Positions 17,578-27,588 of a DNA stretch of 39,113 bases are shown here, piece by piece. A program made the translations under genes and the position numbers. The notes under the pieces were generated by a model, which did not search any database, was not told the origin of the DNA, and was given only the letters and a program-made list of their open reading frames with translations. The stretch lies in contig JALHRR010000046.1 in assembly GCA_022841345.1 (NCBI GenBank), forward strand, positions 1 through 39,113. Direction: 5' to 3'. The stretch comes from Saprospiraceae bacterium. GTDB taxonomy: Bacteria; Bacteroidota; Bacteroidia; Chitinophagales; Saprospiraceae. Positions within the stretch are counted from its first letter, which is position 1, and every line of letters begins with the position of its first letter.

Positions 17578-20500
17578 ATGCAAGGAAAAAATATTATTAA
17601 GTTCTTTTTGGTTCTACTGGTGGCTGTATGCCTGATCCAGTATTTGTTGATCATACCGACAAACCGTGAGGAGAAAAGAGCAAATGCTTATGCAAAAGCA
17701 CAGGCAGCAACAGCAACATCTGAAGATGAAGCATATAATCTTGAAAAAGCTGCAAGAACAGCTTATCTGGATTCAATTAGTAGTGAGGTTGTACTTCGTA
17801 TCCCACTGATCAAGGAGTATACTTATGAGGAGTTAAAAGGACAACAGCTGGCATTAGGTCTCGACCTTAAAGGTGGATACAGTGTAATTCTCCAGGTAGA
17901 TTTAAAGGATTTTCTCTTAGCTCTTTCTGAGAATTCAAAAAATATAAATTTTCAGACAGCATTGGATGCTGCAGCTGAAAGACAAAAGAAATCACCCACA
18001 GATTTTATTACTTTATTCGGAGAAGAATACCGTAAGCTGGATGGTGCAGAGCCTCTGGCTAATATTTTTATCCGAAATGCTTCATTGAAGGAGAAAATCA
18101 ACTACGAGTCTACTGATGCAGAGGTATTGCGTAATATTCGTGAAATTGCTAATGAAACAGTTGATTTGACATTCAAAAGACTGAAAGACAGGATTGATAA
18201 ATTTGGTGTTACTCAGCCAAATGTTTCTTTGGATGCTAATCGTGACCTGATCATTGTAGAGCTTCCCGGGATTGACAATCAGGAAAGAGCCAAAAGATTC
18301 CTTCAGGCAAGTGCGAAATTGGAGTTTTGGGAAACATACCGCGTAAGCGACGCCGGTGTTCTTACGGCTTTTCAGGAGGCAGACAGATTGCTGGCAAGTA
18401 CAAATACTCAGGATACTACTGCTGTCACTGAGGAAAAGCAAGTAAGAATTGACACCATATATAAACCGGTGACGGATTCTCTTGGAAACGTTGTTGACTC
18501 CACAATGGAGTTTGTAGAAGTTCCGGTTGGCGAAGACCCTTTAGTAAGTGCCGGTGGTCCATTATTAAGCAATTTAGTGTTAAACAGTGGAGGACAGGCA
18601 GGTTTAATGGCGCCTCCAGCTGTTATGGGTTTTGCAGAACGCAATAGAATGAAGCTGATTAATGATTATCTGGCAAAGCCGGAAATTCAGAGACTATTCC
18701 CTAATGATTTGGTATTCAGATGGTCCGCTAAACCTACAAAGGATATTGAGACTGGCAAGTTCACAAGTCAATATGAATTGTATGCACTCAGAAAGAAAAG
18801 AGGTGGAGATGGCCCCTCACTGGAAGGTGACCGTGTAACAAATGCATCAGCACAACCGGATCCGATATCTAATCAGGTTACTGTTTCTTTGAAAATGGAT
18901 AATGCTGGTGCAAGAATTTGGAATGACCTTACCACCAGAGCTGCTAATGATAATAATCGTGAAGTAGCAATTGTGTTGGATGATGAGGTGGTTTCTGCTC
19001 CCAGAGTAAATAGCCCAATTCCTTCAGGAGACTCTCAAATACAGGGTACATTCACTATTCAGGAGGCAAAAGATTTAGCTAATATCCTGCAAATTGGTAA
19101 ACTTCCTGCAAAAACAGTAATCAAGCAATCAGCATTCGTTGGACCTTCTCTTGGTCAGGAAAACATTAACAAATCTGTAATGGCCCTGGGTGTAGGATTT
19201 GTGCTGTTGTTAATTTTCATGATTATTTACTATAGTTCAGGAGGTATTATCTCTATAATAGCTTTGCTTGCAAACGTATTCTTTATATTCGGTGTACTGG
19301 CTTCTTATGGAACAGTACTGACATTGCCTGGTATTGCAGGTATTGTACTGACAATTGGTATGGCTGTAGATGCCAATGTAATTATATTTGAACGGATCAA
19401 AGAAGAATTGCAGGAAGGTAAGAGTTTGATAAATGCCATAACGGATGGATTTAAACACTCTTATTCAGCCATTATAGATGCCAACGTTACTACCTTACTT
19501 ACTGCCATAGTTCTGGCTTATTTTGGACTGGGGCCTATTAAAGGATTTGCCGTTGTTTTGATCATCGGTATTTTATGTACACTTTTCACAGCAGTATTGA
19601 TTTCAAGATTGATTCTGGAGTGGTGGACAGTAACTAAAGGTAAGAGCATCAGTTTCTCTACAAATTTTTCCGAGAAATTATTCAAGAATGGCCACATCGA
19701 TTTCTTGTCAAAAAGAAAAACATTTTACATTGTTTCATGTGTAATTATTTTGATGGGCGTTGTTTCATTCTTCACAAGAGGATTTGAGTTGGGTGTAGAT
19801 TTCAAAGGAGGTTATTCATACAATGTCACTTTTGATCCTTCTGCCAATGTGAACCCTCAGGAATTGAGGACTGCTTTAGCAGGAACATTTGGTTCTGAAC
19901 CTGTGGTGAAAGCCGTAGATACCCGAAATACATTCAATGTAACTACCAGTTATTTGATTAATCAGGAAGGAGATGAAATAGAAGAGCAGGTTTTAGGCAA
20001 ACTATATGATGGCGTTAAAACTGTATCAGAATCAGGTTTGACATTGGAAGCCTTTAAACAACCAGATTCAAATGGTACAAAAGTTACATCTTCTTCAAAA
20101 GTAGGAGCGACAATTGCTGAGGATATCAAATCCAGTTCAGTTTATGCAACTATATTCTCAATATTGCTGATTTTCATTTACATCTTTATCCGATTCAGTA
20201 AATGGCAGTATAGTCTTGGTTCCGTTGTGGGACTGGTGCATGATGTGCTTATATTAATGTCCATATTCACTCTACTGCATGGAATCATGCCATTTACCAT
20301 GGAAATAGACCAGGCATTTATTGCTGCTTTATTGACAGTGGTAGGTTATTCCATGAATGATACTGTAATTGTATTTGACAGGATCAGGGAATATCTGGGA
20401 ACTTATTCCAACAGGAACAGAAAGGAAGTGGTTAATCTGGCCCTGAATATGACGCTGAATCGTACGATTATAACATCCGCAACTACTATTCTTGTAATTT

Positions 20501-20682
20501 TGGTACTCTTGATTTTCGGAGGATCATCGATCAAAGGATTTGCATTTGCCCTATTCATTGGTATCATAGTAGGTACATATTCATCCATTTTCGTGGCAAC
20601 ACCAATCATGTATGATTTTTCCAAAAATGATGATGTGAAACCACTCGCAAAAGAGACAAAAGCAAAAGTTACAACAGCTTAA
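17578..20682 (+). CDS. secDF: Protein translocase subunits SecD and SecF, fused
   Basis: A 1034-residue inner-membrane protein that uses the proton-motive force to pull preproteins through SecYEG; Bacteroidota encode it as a single SecD-SecF fusion. One N-terminal membrane helix (about 8-27) is followed by the SecD periplasmic P1 region starting GLDLKGG near 94. The SecD membrane half has the conserved GMAVDANVIIFERIKEEL, and the SecF half begins GFELGVDFKGG and has GYSMNDTVIVFDRIRE. The frame opens at TTG 17572, but ATG 17578 (MQGKNIIKF) is the natural start. A good intrinsic terminator follows. As all T9SS cargo crosses the inner membrane by Sec, it supports the surrounding genes. Confidence 0.97.
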   Translation: MQGKNIIKFFLVLLVAVCLIQYLLIIPTNREEKRANAYAKAQAATATSEDEAYNLEKAARTAYLDSISSEVVLRIPLIKEYTYEELKGQQLALGLDLKGGYSVILQVDLKDFLLALSENSKNINFQTALDAAAERQKKSPTDFITLFGEEYRKLDGAEPLANIFIRNASLKEKINYESTDAEVLRNIREIANETVDLTFKRLKDRIDKFGVTQPNVSLDANRDLIIVELPGIDNQERAKRFLQASAKLEFWETYRVSDAGVLTAFQEADRLLASTNTQDTTAVTEEKQVRIDTIYKPVTDSLGNVVDSTMEFVEVPVGEDPLVSAGGPLLSNLVLNSGGQAGLMAPPAVMGFAERNRMKLINDYLAKPEIQRLFPNDLVFRWSAKPTKDIETGKFTSQYELYALRKKRGGDGPSLEGDRVTNASAQPDPISNQVTVSLKMDNAGARIWNDLTTRAANDNNREVAIVLDDEVVSAPRVNSPIPSGDSQIQGTFTIQEAKDLANILQIGKLPAKTVIKQSAFVGPSLGQENINKSVMALGVGFVLLLIFMIIYYSSGGIISIIALLANVFFIFGVLASYGTVLTLPGIAGIVLTIGMAVDANVIIFERIKEELQEGKSLINAITDGFKHSYSAIIDANVTTLLTAIVLAYFGLGPIKGFAVVLIIGILCTLFTAVLISRLILEWWTVTKGKSISFSTNFSEKLFKNGHIDFLSKRKTFYIVSCVIILMGVVSFFTRGFELGVDFKGGYSYNVTFDPSANVNPQELRTALAGTFGSEPVVKAVDTRNTFNVTTSYLINQEGDEIEEQVLGKLYDGVKTVSESGLTLEAFKQPDSNGTKVTSSSKVGATIAEDIKSSSVYATIFSILLIFIYIFIRFSKWQYSLGSVVGLVHDVLILMSIFTLLHGIMPFTMEIDQAFIAALLTVVGYSMNDTVIVFDRIREYLGTYSNRNRKEVVNLALNMTLNRTIITSATTILVILVLLIFGGSSIKGFAFALFIGIIVGTYSSIFVATPIMYDFSKNDDVKPLAKETKAKVTTA

Positions 20683-20707
20683 GAAAATACTTCCTATATT
20701 TTTTGAG

Positions 20708-20740
20708 AATCCCCGCCAAACAAAAGCGGGGATTTTCTAT
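20708..20740 (+). terminator. Intrinsic terminator of secDF
   Basis: A 9-bp stem (AATCCCCGC / GCGGGGATT) with a 9-nt loop followed by TTTCTATTTATT, 25 bp after the secDF stop. Confidence 0.85.
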
Positions 20741-20826
20741 TTATTGTAGTATTCCAATATTCTTGCTACAATCAGGTTCTATACGAGAACGCAGGTAATT
20801 TCGTTTTTCTTGTTAAATGAGTTGGT

Positions 20827-22806
20827 ATGCTATTTAGATTCCTTTTTTTCATTATCCTGGCAGGTCTTTTATTTCAATCATGTTCCTATACTGAAAAAAT
20901 CAGGGATGGTCGTACAGCATTTGAAAGGAGACAATTTTATGTAGCAACCCAAATGTTGGAGCAGGAAATTGAAAGCGCTTCTGACAGATTAGAAAAAGCT
21001 GAATTGTCTTTATTACTTGCCGAAAGTCATCAGCGGCTGGGCAATTTAGAGAAAGGTGTGAATTGGTACAAACAAGCATATACCTGGAATGAGTCTGAAC
21101 AAAATGCAGTGCTTTATGCCCGGGCATTAAAGCAGATTGAAAAGTATTCTGACGCTGTCCGATATTTTGAAGAGGCCGGAAAGCTATCCAATGAACCTAA
21201 TAAATACCGGGGAGAAGCAAATAGCAGCAGAATTGCAGCTGACTGGCTCTCAAAAACTACCGAAAGCGAGTATGTTATAAAGCGTATTTCCATTAATTCC
21301 AACTCGAGAGACTATTTCCCTTTTCCAATGGATGCCGGGAAAATATTATTTACTTCTGATCGTACCCAAAGTATGGGCACCAATTTTTATAAAACCACGG
21401 GAGATAAATTCTCGAGCCTTTTCATTGGTAATATTTATACCGGAGAAGTCACCCGATTTGACAGTGGATTTAGTTCTGAGGATAATGATGGGGCAATGGT
21501 AGTGACAAAGGATCGCAGCATGGGTGTTTTCGTTCGATGCGACGACTCAGGTGGAGGTGATCAGTTTTGTAAATTGTATTATGCGATATTGGATGGCACG
21601 ATCTGGACAACACCTATACTGGTGGAATTTACCAGTTCTGATGTAAATTACAGCACTCCTGCATTTTTTGATAATGGGAGGTTAATGATTTTCTCTGCTA
21701 ATTATGAAGGTGGACAAGGTGGATATGATTTATATGTATCCGAATTCAATAATGGAGGATGGCAGGATCCTACACCTGCCGGCAATCTGATCAATTCACA
21801 GTATGACGAAATGGCACCATTTATGGACGCTGATACTTTATATTTTGCCTCCAATCAACCGGGAGGTATGGGTGGATATGATATTTATAGAACCTATCTG
21901 GATGCGAATGGAAAATGGACACCTGCCCAAAACCTCAAAGCTCCCATCAATTCCGGAGCGGATGATTTTGGCTGGGTAACAGATCCATTCGGACCTAACG
22001 CGGATACAGTCATTCAAAAAGGATATTTTACTTCCAATAGAAAAGATGGAGTAGGCCTCGATGATATTTATTATTTTGAAAAGGTATTGAGAAAAACTCC
22101 TGAAATTAAAGATACCATAGATGGTACTAAACCCTTATTCGCTATTCGCCTCAATCTCGTGACACAGGAAAAAGAATTCAATACCCCGGATGATCCGAAT
22201 AGTGGGATAAGGTTTAGAAAACCAATTGGTATGGTGGATGTACAGTTCATTTCCGGAACCGACACTATGCTGCTAAAATCCGATCGGACAGGTACCATCC
22301 GATTAGATCTTGAATTGGATAAAAAGTATGAATTTATTGGAAGCTTTAAAGATTATATCAGTTCAAAAATCGATATTAATACCATGGATTTTCCGGAAAG
22401 GGAGCAAGATACTTTAATTGAAGCTCGCCTTATTTTAGAAAAGATCTATTACAATAAAGAAATAGTACTGGACAATATTTATTATGATCTGGATCAAGCA
22501 GTCATTAGAGAAGATGCTAAACCTACACTGGATACGCTGGCAGAATTACTTTTAATCAATAAAAACCTGAACATCCAACTAGGCTCTCACACTGATTGCC
22601 GGGGAGAGCTGGCTTATAATCAGGATCTTAGTTTGCGAAGAGCTAAGTCCGCTGTAGAGTATTTAATATCAAAGGGAGTAGACAGACAAAGACTCACTGC
22701 CAGAGGATTTGGAGAGTCACAGCCAGCAGCTCCCTGCGTTTGTGCCCGCTGCACAGAAGATGAGCATCAGTTAAACAGAAGGACTACTTTTGCAATCTTG
22801 CAATAA
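20827..22806 (+). CDS. PorE-like lipoprotein: TPR, PD40 propeller and OmpA domain
   Basis: A 659-residue envelope lipoprotein. The signal peptide ends in LLFQSC, with the lipidated Cys near 19. TPR-like helical repeats follow (about 25-140). A beta-propeller with PD40-type strands spans about 160-415 (ILFTSDRT, MIFSANYEGGQGGYDLYV, LYFASNQPGGMGGYDIYR). Next is a small beta domain, and finally an OmpA peptidoglycan-binding domain from about 548 (IYYDLDQAVIREDA, GSHTDCRG, NRRTTFAI). This order matches PorE, which links the T9SS to peptidoglycan, but several Bacteroidota paralogues share it, so I withhold the symbol. The OmpA domain contains an unusual CVCARC cluster near its end. Confidence 0.85.
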   Translation: MLFRFLFFIILAGLLFQSCSYTEKIRDGRTAFERRQFYVATQMLEQEIESASDRLEKAELSLLLAESHQRLGNLEKGVNWYKQAYTWNESEQNAVLYARALKQIEKYSDAVRYFEEAGKLSNEPNKYRGEANSSRIAADWLSKTTESEYVIKRISINSNSRDYFPFPMDAGKILFTSDRTQSMGTNFYKTTGDKFSSLFIGNIYTGEVTRFDSGFSSEDNDGAMVVTKDRSMGVFVRCDDSGGGDQFCKLYYAILDGTIWTTPILVEFTSSDVNYSTPAFFDNGRLMIFSANYEGGQGGYDLYVSEFNNGGWQDPTPAGNLINSQYDEMAPFMDADTLYFASNQPGGMGGYDIYRTYLDANGKWTPAQNLKAPINSGADDFGWVTDPFGPNADTVIQKGYFTSNRKDGVGLDDIYYFEKVLRKTPEIKDTIDGTKPLFAIRLNLVTQEKEFNTPDDPNSGIRFRKPIGMVDVQFISGTDTMLLKSDRTGTIRLDLELDKKYEFIGSFKDYISSKIDINTMDFPEREQDTLIEARLILEKIYYNKEIVLDNIYYDLDQAVIREDAKPTLDTLAELLLINKNLNIQLGSHTDCRGELAYNQDLSLRRAKSAVEYLISKGVDRQRLTARGFGESQPAAPCVCARCTEDEHQLNRRTTFAILQ

Positions 22807-22864
22807 ATTAATATATGTTTTGCGTTAATAGAGTGTTAATTAAAGAAATTGGCATCAAAACTTT

Positions 22865-22895
22865 TTGGACTTTCTTTTGCTAATTTTTACTTTTG
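22865..22895 (+). promoter_or_regulatory. Complete Bacteroidota promoter
   Basis: TTG at 22865-22867, exactly 20 nt, then TACTTTTG at 22888-22895: both elements and spacing fit the Bacteroidota housekeeping consensus TTG-N19-21-TAnnTTTG. It lies 60 bp upstream of the HAEPLYID gene. Confidence 0.65.
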
Positions 22896-22954
22896 TGAGC
22901 AACTCAACATGTAGCGAAGTAGCATTCATTACTTAGTTATTAAAATCAATTTAT

Positions 22955-23839
22955 ATGCAATTTTTACATTCCTATAAATGGGCTATACTTTTTTGTTTTG
23001 TTCTGACCAGGCTTCAACTTTATGGTCAGATTGACAAGGAATATAATTTTGACCGGATCGCAGACAGTATCTATATTTCAGAGACTGAAGAGATCAAAGG
23101 CCGGGACAAAGTATTACATGCAGAGCCGCTTTATATAGATTTGATAAGGGATCTGGGAGCACGAAAGGGTGAAAAGGAATGGAATGTAGGATTTGGTCTC
23201 ATCGATAATCAACAATACGATAGTTATGAGACACTTGTAGAATATGAATGGGCACCAATTGACCGGCTGGGGTTGGAAATTGAATTACCCTTTACTTTTT
23301 ACTACGCCAATAAAGAGAATGGTACAGGGGATGTTCCTTCCAGTAAATTGAACGGACTAAAGCTGGCTGCTCAATGGTCCTTCTTCGTGTCTGAAAAAAT
23401 GAGCACTTCCATGGCAATTGGATACCTTCATGAATTTGAATTAATACCTTTTAGCAACTATGGTAAAGAAAGGCTTTTTTCCGGGAATATTTATAATCCG
23501 TTCTTTGTAGCAGCCAAACGCTGGGGCCAAAACTGGCACACCTTGCTTTATACAGGTCCTCAAATAGAGCAACATTTTGGATCAGAATCCATGCATACCA
23601 ACTGGCAGATTAATTCTAATGTACATTATATGATTCCCGGCACACGCAATTTCATTGGTGTAGAACTCAATAAGGAATTTCAGGCGCAGGATTTTGATAT
23701 GACAATAAGACCTCAGATGCGGCTTGGCATCTCCGACAATCTATTAATTGGTATTGTCGTAGGCATTCCGGTCAAAAGAGAGAAAGAGCGCTTCAGCAGC
23801 TTCCTTAGAGTCATATATGAGCCGGGGCACAAAAAGTGA
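22955..23839 (+). CDS. HAEPLYID family outer-membrane protein
   Basis: A 294-residue secreted protein. A signal peptide covers about residues 1-25 (ending LYGQ). The conserved block HAEPLYIDLIRDLGARKGE at residues 55-73 gives the family its name. The remainder is rich in alternating aromatic strands (WNVGFGL, YEWAPIDRLGLEIELPFTFYY, NFIGVELNKEF, LLIGIVVGIP), indicating a beta-barrel related to MetA-pathway/transport barrels. Function is not established; family members are widespread in Bacteroidota. It has the best promoter in the window and ends 13 bp from a convergent gene. Confidence 0.78.
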   Translation: MQFLHSYKWAILFCFVLTRLQLYGQIDKEYNFDRIADSIYISETEEIKGRDKVLHAEPLYIDLIRDLGARKGEKEWNVGFGLIDNQQYDSYETLVEYEWAPIDRLGLEIELPFTFYYANKENGTGDVPSSKLNGLKLAAQWSFFVSEKMSTSMAIGYLHEFELIPFSNYGKERLFSGNIYNPFFVAAKRWGQNWHTLLYTGPQIEQHFGSESMHTNWQINSNVHYMIPGTRNFIGVELNKEFQAQDFDMTIRPQMRLGISDNLLIGIVVGIPVKREKERFSSFLRVIYEPGHKK

Positions 23840-23852
23840 TAGTACCCCAATA

Positions 23853-24284
23853 TTAATTTGCACCAAATCGATACCTGATTCCCCATAAGTGCCGTAATAA
23901 TGGCTCAGATTCCTCAAACCCCGGACTTAGCTCGATAATGAATGACAATTTTTTGAAATCTTGCAAGGGAAATATTTCAAGTTGCACAGGGAGGCTGACG
24001 TAAAATAAATCTCTATACAAATTAAAATTGAAACCCACGCCAGCTGCAAATCTGTGGTATGGGTGTTCTTTAAATCTGTAAAAAAGGGTCGGTTCTATTT
24101 GAGTTTCATAGAGATCATCATTTCGGTTGGCAAATATTTTACATTCAAATGCAAATTGACTACCAATAGGGGCCTGAATTCCCAATGCATAAATAGAGTA
24201 GCTGCTCACTGAAATTTGTGCATTGAGCGTTTTAATGCTGGAAAGCATCAGCATAAGTGTAAAGAGTAGTATGTGTTTTTTCAT
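23853..24284 (-). CDS. Small secreted beta-rich protein, unknown
   Basis: A 143-residue protein with a signal peptide (MKKHILLF to KTLNAQ, about 1-22). The mature part is made of short amphipathic strands (SVSSYSIYALGIQAPIG, IEPTLFYRF, AGVGFNFNLYRDLFYVSLPVQLEIF, HLWGIRYRF), consistent with a small outer-membrane barrel. I do not recognise a named family. The ATG start is well placed. It is convergent with the HAEPLYID gene, with 13 bp between stops. Confidence 0.62.
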   Translation of the reverse strand: MKKHILLFTLMLMLSSIKTLNAQISVSSYSIYALGIQAPIGSQFAFECKIFANRNDDLYETQIEPTLFYRFKEHPYHRFAAGVGFNFNLYRDLFYVSLPVQLEIFPLQDFKKLSFIIELSPGFEESEPLLRHLWGIRYRFGAN

Positions 24285-24653
24285 AGCGCGTATTATTTTG
24301 ACCGATAATTTAATTTCTGTTCAAAGTAAATGATTTTCTAAAAATATTAGCATTTTTTTGATGGAATTAACTTATGCCTCTAAATAGTTTCAATATTAAT
24401 TCTGCAATAATTTTTATGAGCTGTAAATGGTCAGCATTCAGATTCGTTTGAAATTCATGCTCCTTCACTTTTTCCAGGGAATGCGTATATTAAATGAAAT
24501 CATAGCCTTGTTTCAATCGTTACTATATTGCAGGCTTGTAGTCAATTCTTTTTGAACCGAGAATCAAAATAGACTGCTCAATTTCGGGTTTAAATAATTA
24601 TTTAGTTGGAGTATCCATTGCATGATGTTGGAATCTCTTTTTAAAAGTATAAC
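24285..24653. other. Intergenic region, nothing recognised
   Basis: About 370 bp of AT-rich sequence between two divergent genes. I see no ORF of note, no RNA gene and no consensus promoter; the best minus-strand match is an imperfect TTACTTTG near 24327. Confidence 0.6.
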
Positions 24654-27539
24654 ATGAAAAAATGGTTAAAAGGAATAGGAATAACACTTGTAGTCTTGTT
24701 GATTATTTTGGTGTCATTACCATTTATTTTTGAAAAGAAAATTGTCAGAATTGTAAAATCAAAGATGAATGAACAGCTGAATGCAGTAGTTGATTTTAAA
24801 GATTATTCATTTGGGATATTCAGAACCTTTCCTGATTTCAATCTTCAGCTGGACAGCCTCACTGTTGATGGAACCGGAATATTCTATGGTGTACAACTGG
24901 CAAAGATTGAGACGTTTGCAATCGAGCTGGATATTATGAGTGTGATCAACGGTGAAGAGATTCAAATAATTGACTTTTCCCTTGTAAATCCTGTGTTCAA
25001 TGTTAGGGTCCTGGAAGATGGAACTGCAAACTGGGATATCGTTAAAACTTCGGAAGAAGTTGCAGCAGACACGCTGACGGAGGAGTCCGTTGCTCTTGCC
25101 AACCTGCAATCCTATAGTATTGAAAATGGTTTTATTGACTACAAGGATGCCAGTACAGGAATAAATTTTAAAATTCAGGGTCTGGGCCATAAAGGGAAAG
25201 GCGATTTTTCTTCAGATCAATTCCTCCTGGCTACCCAAACTTCAATTGATACACTGGATCTTTGGATGGATGGAATAAGATATTTGAATAGAGCCAATCT
25301 GGATGCGAAAATAGACCTGGATGTAAATCTCCCCACTTTTACATTTACTATGAAAGAAAATGAATTCAAATTGAATGAGCTGGGACTAAAATTGGATGGA
25401 TGGTTATCCATGCCTGAAGATGATATCAATATGGATTTCACTTTTGCAGCAGATAAGGCTGAATTCAAATCTATTTTGTCCCTGATTCCGGCAGTTTATC
25501 AGAAGGATTTCGCAAGCGTACGCACTTCCGGTACAGCCCTTATAAATGGAAAGTTGAAAGGAACTTATTCTGCGCTTTCGAAACTTTATCCGGGTATGGA
25601 TATCAATATTAATGTGCAGAATGGCCGGTTCCAGTATCCATCACTTCCTGCTGCTGTGGAGGATGTTTTCTTTGATTTGAATATTCAATCTGAAGGCAAA
25701 CGTGAATATGATGATATGGTGGTTCAAATGAAGAAAGGCTCTCTAAAGCTGGCCGGAAATCCTGTACAAGCCAGCTTTATTCTGAAAACTCCGCTATCTG
25801 ATCCTGACATAGATGCATCCATCAATGGGAAATTGCAATTATCAGATATAGGCAAAGTTATTCCTCTTGATGAGGGAGAATCTTACAAAGGTCTGGTCAC
25901 AGGAGATGTTACATTAAAAGGGCGGATGTCTGCTATTGAGCAAAAAAAGTATGAAAATTTTGATGCCAGCGGTGAGATGAAAATCACTGATATGGAATAT
26001 AAAACATCCACTTTGAGTGAAACTGTTGCCATCAAAACCATGGATATGACATTTACCCCGCAAGCTTTGAGATTAAATTCCTTGGACAGCAAATTTGGTC
26101 GCAATGATTTCAAAGCCTCAGGAAATGTAAATAATTATCTCAATTATTTTTTCAGAGACGAACCGGTCAGGGGAGATTTTACATTCCAGTCAGATTATCT
26201 CAATCTTAATGATTTGATGTCGCAATTGCCTGCTGATGAAGTGGGCAGTACAGCCGCCTCTGACAGTATTCAGGTTATCGATTTGCCTAAAAACGTGGAT
26301 ATCAGCTTGTCAGGAGGAGTGAAAAAAATGATTTATGAGAATGTAGAAATCAATAATGTTTATGGAAATGTTCGGCTCGCGGATAAAACCGCAAAACTTT
26401 CTGATCTCACAATGGAGATGATGGGTGGCTCACTGGGATTGGATGGGACTTATGATGTATCAAATCTGGCCAAACCGAATGTTAACTTTAAATTGAATAT
26501 TAATAATTGGGATATCAAATCTGCCGCAGATAAGTTTCTTACCATTGCCACTTTTGCACCCATTGCAAAGTTTTGTTCAGGGCTGTTTTCTACTCAGGTA
26601 AATTTCAAATCTGATCTGGATGAGAGCATGACTCCGGTTTTTTCCAGTGTATTTGCAGGAGGAAATTTATTGACTGATAATTTGGATATAAAAGGTTTTG
26701 ACGGCTTGATTAAGCTTGCTTCTGAGATGAAGCTTACTAAACTCGCCGCCCAGAAACTATCGGATATTGCCATGTATTTTAAAATCGAAGATGGCAGAAT
26801 GAATGTCAATCCATACACATTGAAGCTTGGAAACAGCAAAGCCACTATTGCCGGGTATACAGGACTGTCACAGGATATTTTCTTTAAAATCAATATGGAA
26901 GTGCCCCGCTCTGAATTTGGACCGGATGCCAATCAATTTATTGATAAGTTGTCTGCTCAGGCACTGAAGTTGGGACTGAAAGTAGATCCCCTTAAAACGG
27001 TTTTGCTGGATATTACTGCTGAAGGGACAGTATTGGCACCTAAATTCTCTTTCAAATGGTCGGATAAAAATGAGGATTTGTTGAAAAGTCTGCAGGATCA
27101 GGTGGAATCAAAAGTAAAAGAGAAAGTGGAGGAAGTGAAGGCAATAGTTCAGGAAAAAGTTGATTCTGCAAAAGTAGTTGTAAAGGAGAAAATAGATGAA
27201 GCAAAGCTTAAAGCTCAGGCAGAATGGAATAAAAAAGCAGATCAAATAATTGCAACTGCTGAAGATCAGGCGGCAAAAATTAAGCTGGAAGCAGCCAATC
27301 TGGCCACTAAAGTACGTGAAGAATCTGCTGCAAATGCCAAAAAATTGGAGGATGAAGCGCAGGGTTTTATTCAAAAGCAAGGTGCTAAATTGGCAGCTGA
27401 CAGATTGCGAAAAGAAGGAAATGACAGAGCCACACAACTGGAAAATGAAGCTAACAATCGGGCTGACAAACTTTTAGCAGAGGCCAAATTGCAGGCTGAC
27501 AGAGTGAGGGCTGGTGAAGGGGCGAAGGAGGGAGGGTAA
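24654..27539 (+). CDS. AsmA family protein with long helical C-terminal tail
   Basis: A 961-residue inner-membrane-anchored periplasmic protein. One N-terminal membrane helix (residues 8-27) is followed by AsmA-type repeating beta-groove segments through about 800. Characteristic pieces are IQIIDFSLVNPVFNVRVLEDGTANWDI (given in part), the DIKGFDGLIKLASEMKLTKLA stretch and the C-terminal PLKTVLLDITAEGTVLAPKFSFKW. The family is thought to carry lipids between membranes or influence outer-membrane assembly. Unusually, about 155 residues at the C-terminus form a continuous Ala/Lys/Glu-rich helix (from SLQDQVESKVKEKVEEVK onward), predicted coiled coil. Signal and membrane anchor are intact; it has no co-directional neighbour downstream. 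Confidence 0.87.
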   Translation: MKKWLKGIGITLVVLLIILVSLPFIFEKKIVRIVKSKMNEQLNAVVDFKDYSFGIFRTFPDFNLQLDSLTVDGTGIFYGVQLAKIETFAIELDIMSVINGEEIQIIDFSLVNPVFNVRVLEDGTANWDIVKTSEEVAADTLTEESVALANLQSYSIENGFIDYKDASTGINFKIQGLGHKGKGDFSSDQFLLATQTSIDTLDLWMDGIRYLNRANLDAKIDLDVNLPTFTFTMKENEFKLNELGLKLDGWLSMPEDDINMDFTFAADKAEFKSILSLIPAVYQKDFASVRTSGTALINGKLKGTYSALSKLYPGMDININVQNGRFQYPSLPAAVEDVFFDLNIQSEGKREYDDMVVQMKKGSLKLAGNPVQASFILKTPLSDPDIDASINGKLQLSDIGKVIPLDEGESYKGLVTGDVTLKGRMSAIEQKKYENFDASGEMKITDMEYKTSTLSETVAIKTMDMTFTPQALRLNSLDSKFGRNDFKASGNVNNYLNYFFRDEPVRGDFTFQSDYLNLNDLMSQLPADEVGSTAASDSIQVIDLPKNVDISLSGGVKKMIYENVEINNVYGNVRLADKTAKLSDLTMEMMGGSLGLDGTYDVSNLAKPNVNFKLNINNWDIKSAADKFLTIATFAPIAKFCSGLFSTQVNFKSDLDESMTPVFSSVFAGGNLLTDNLDIKGFDGLIKLASEMKLTKLAAQKLSDIAMYFKIEDGRMNVNPYTLKLGNSKATIAGYTGLSQDIFFKINMEVPRSEFGPDANQFIDKLSAQALKLGLKVDPLKTVLLDITAEGTVLAPKFSFKWSDKNEDLLKSLQDQVESKVKEKVEEVKAIVQEKVDSAKVVVKEKIDEAKLKAQAEWNKKADQIIATAEDQAAKIKLEAANLATKVREESAANAKKLEDEAQGFIQKQGAKLAADRLRKEGNDRATQLENEANNRADKLLAEAKLQADRVRAGEGAKEGG

Positions 27540-27540
27540 G

Positions 27541-27588
27541 AGTAGTAGTAAGTAGTAAGTGGTAAGTAGTAAGTAGTAAGTAGTAGTT
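27541..27588. repeat. Heptamer tandem repeat AGTAAGT
   Basis: Five near-perfect AGTAAGT units at 27547-27581 (the third starts with G), with degenerate AGTAGT flanks, immediately after the AsmA stop codon. The period of 7 is not a multiple of 3, so this is not coding. Confidence 0.85.

Noticed and set aside
24807-25190. 127-aa minus-strand ORF
   Set aside because: Antisense shadow of the AsmA gene.
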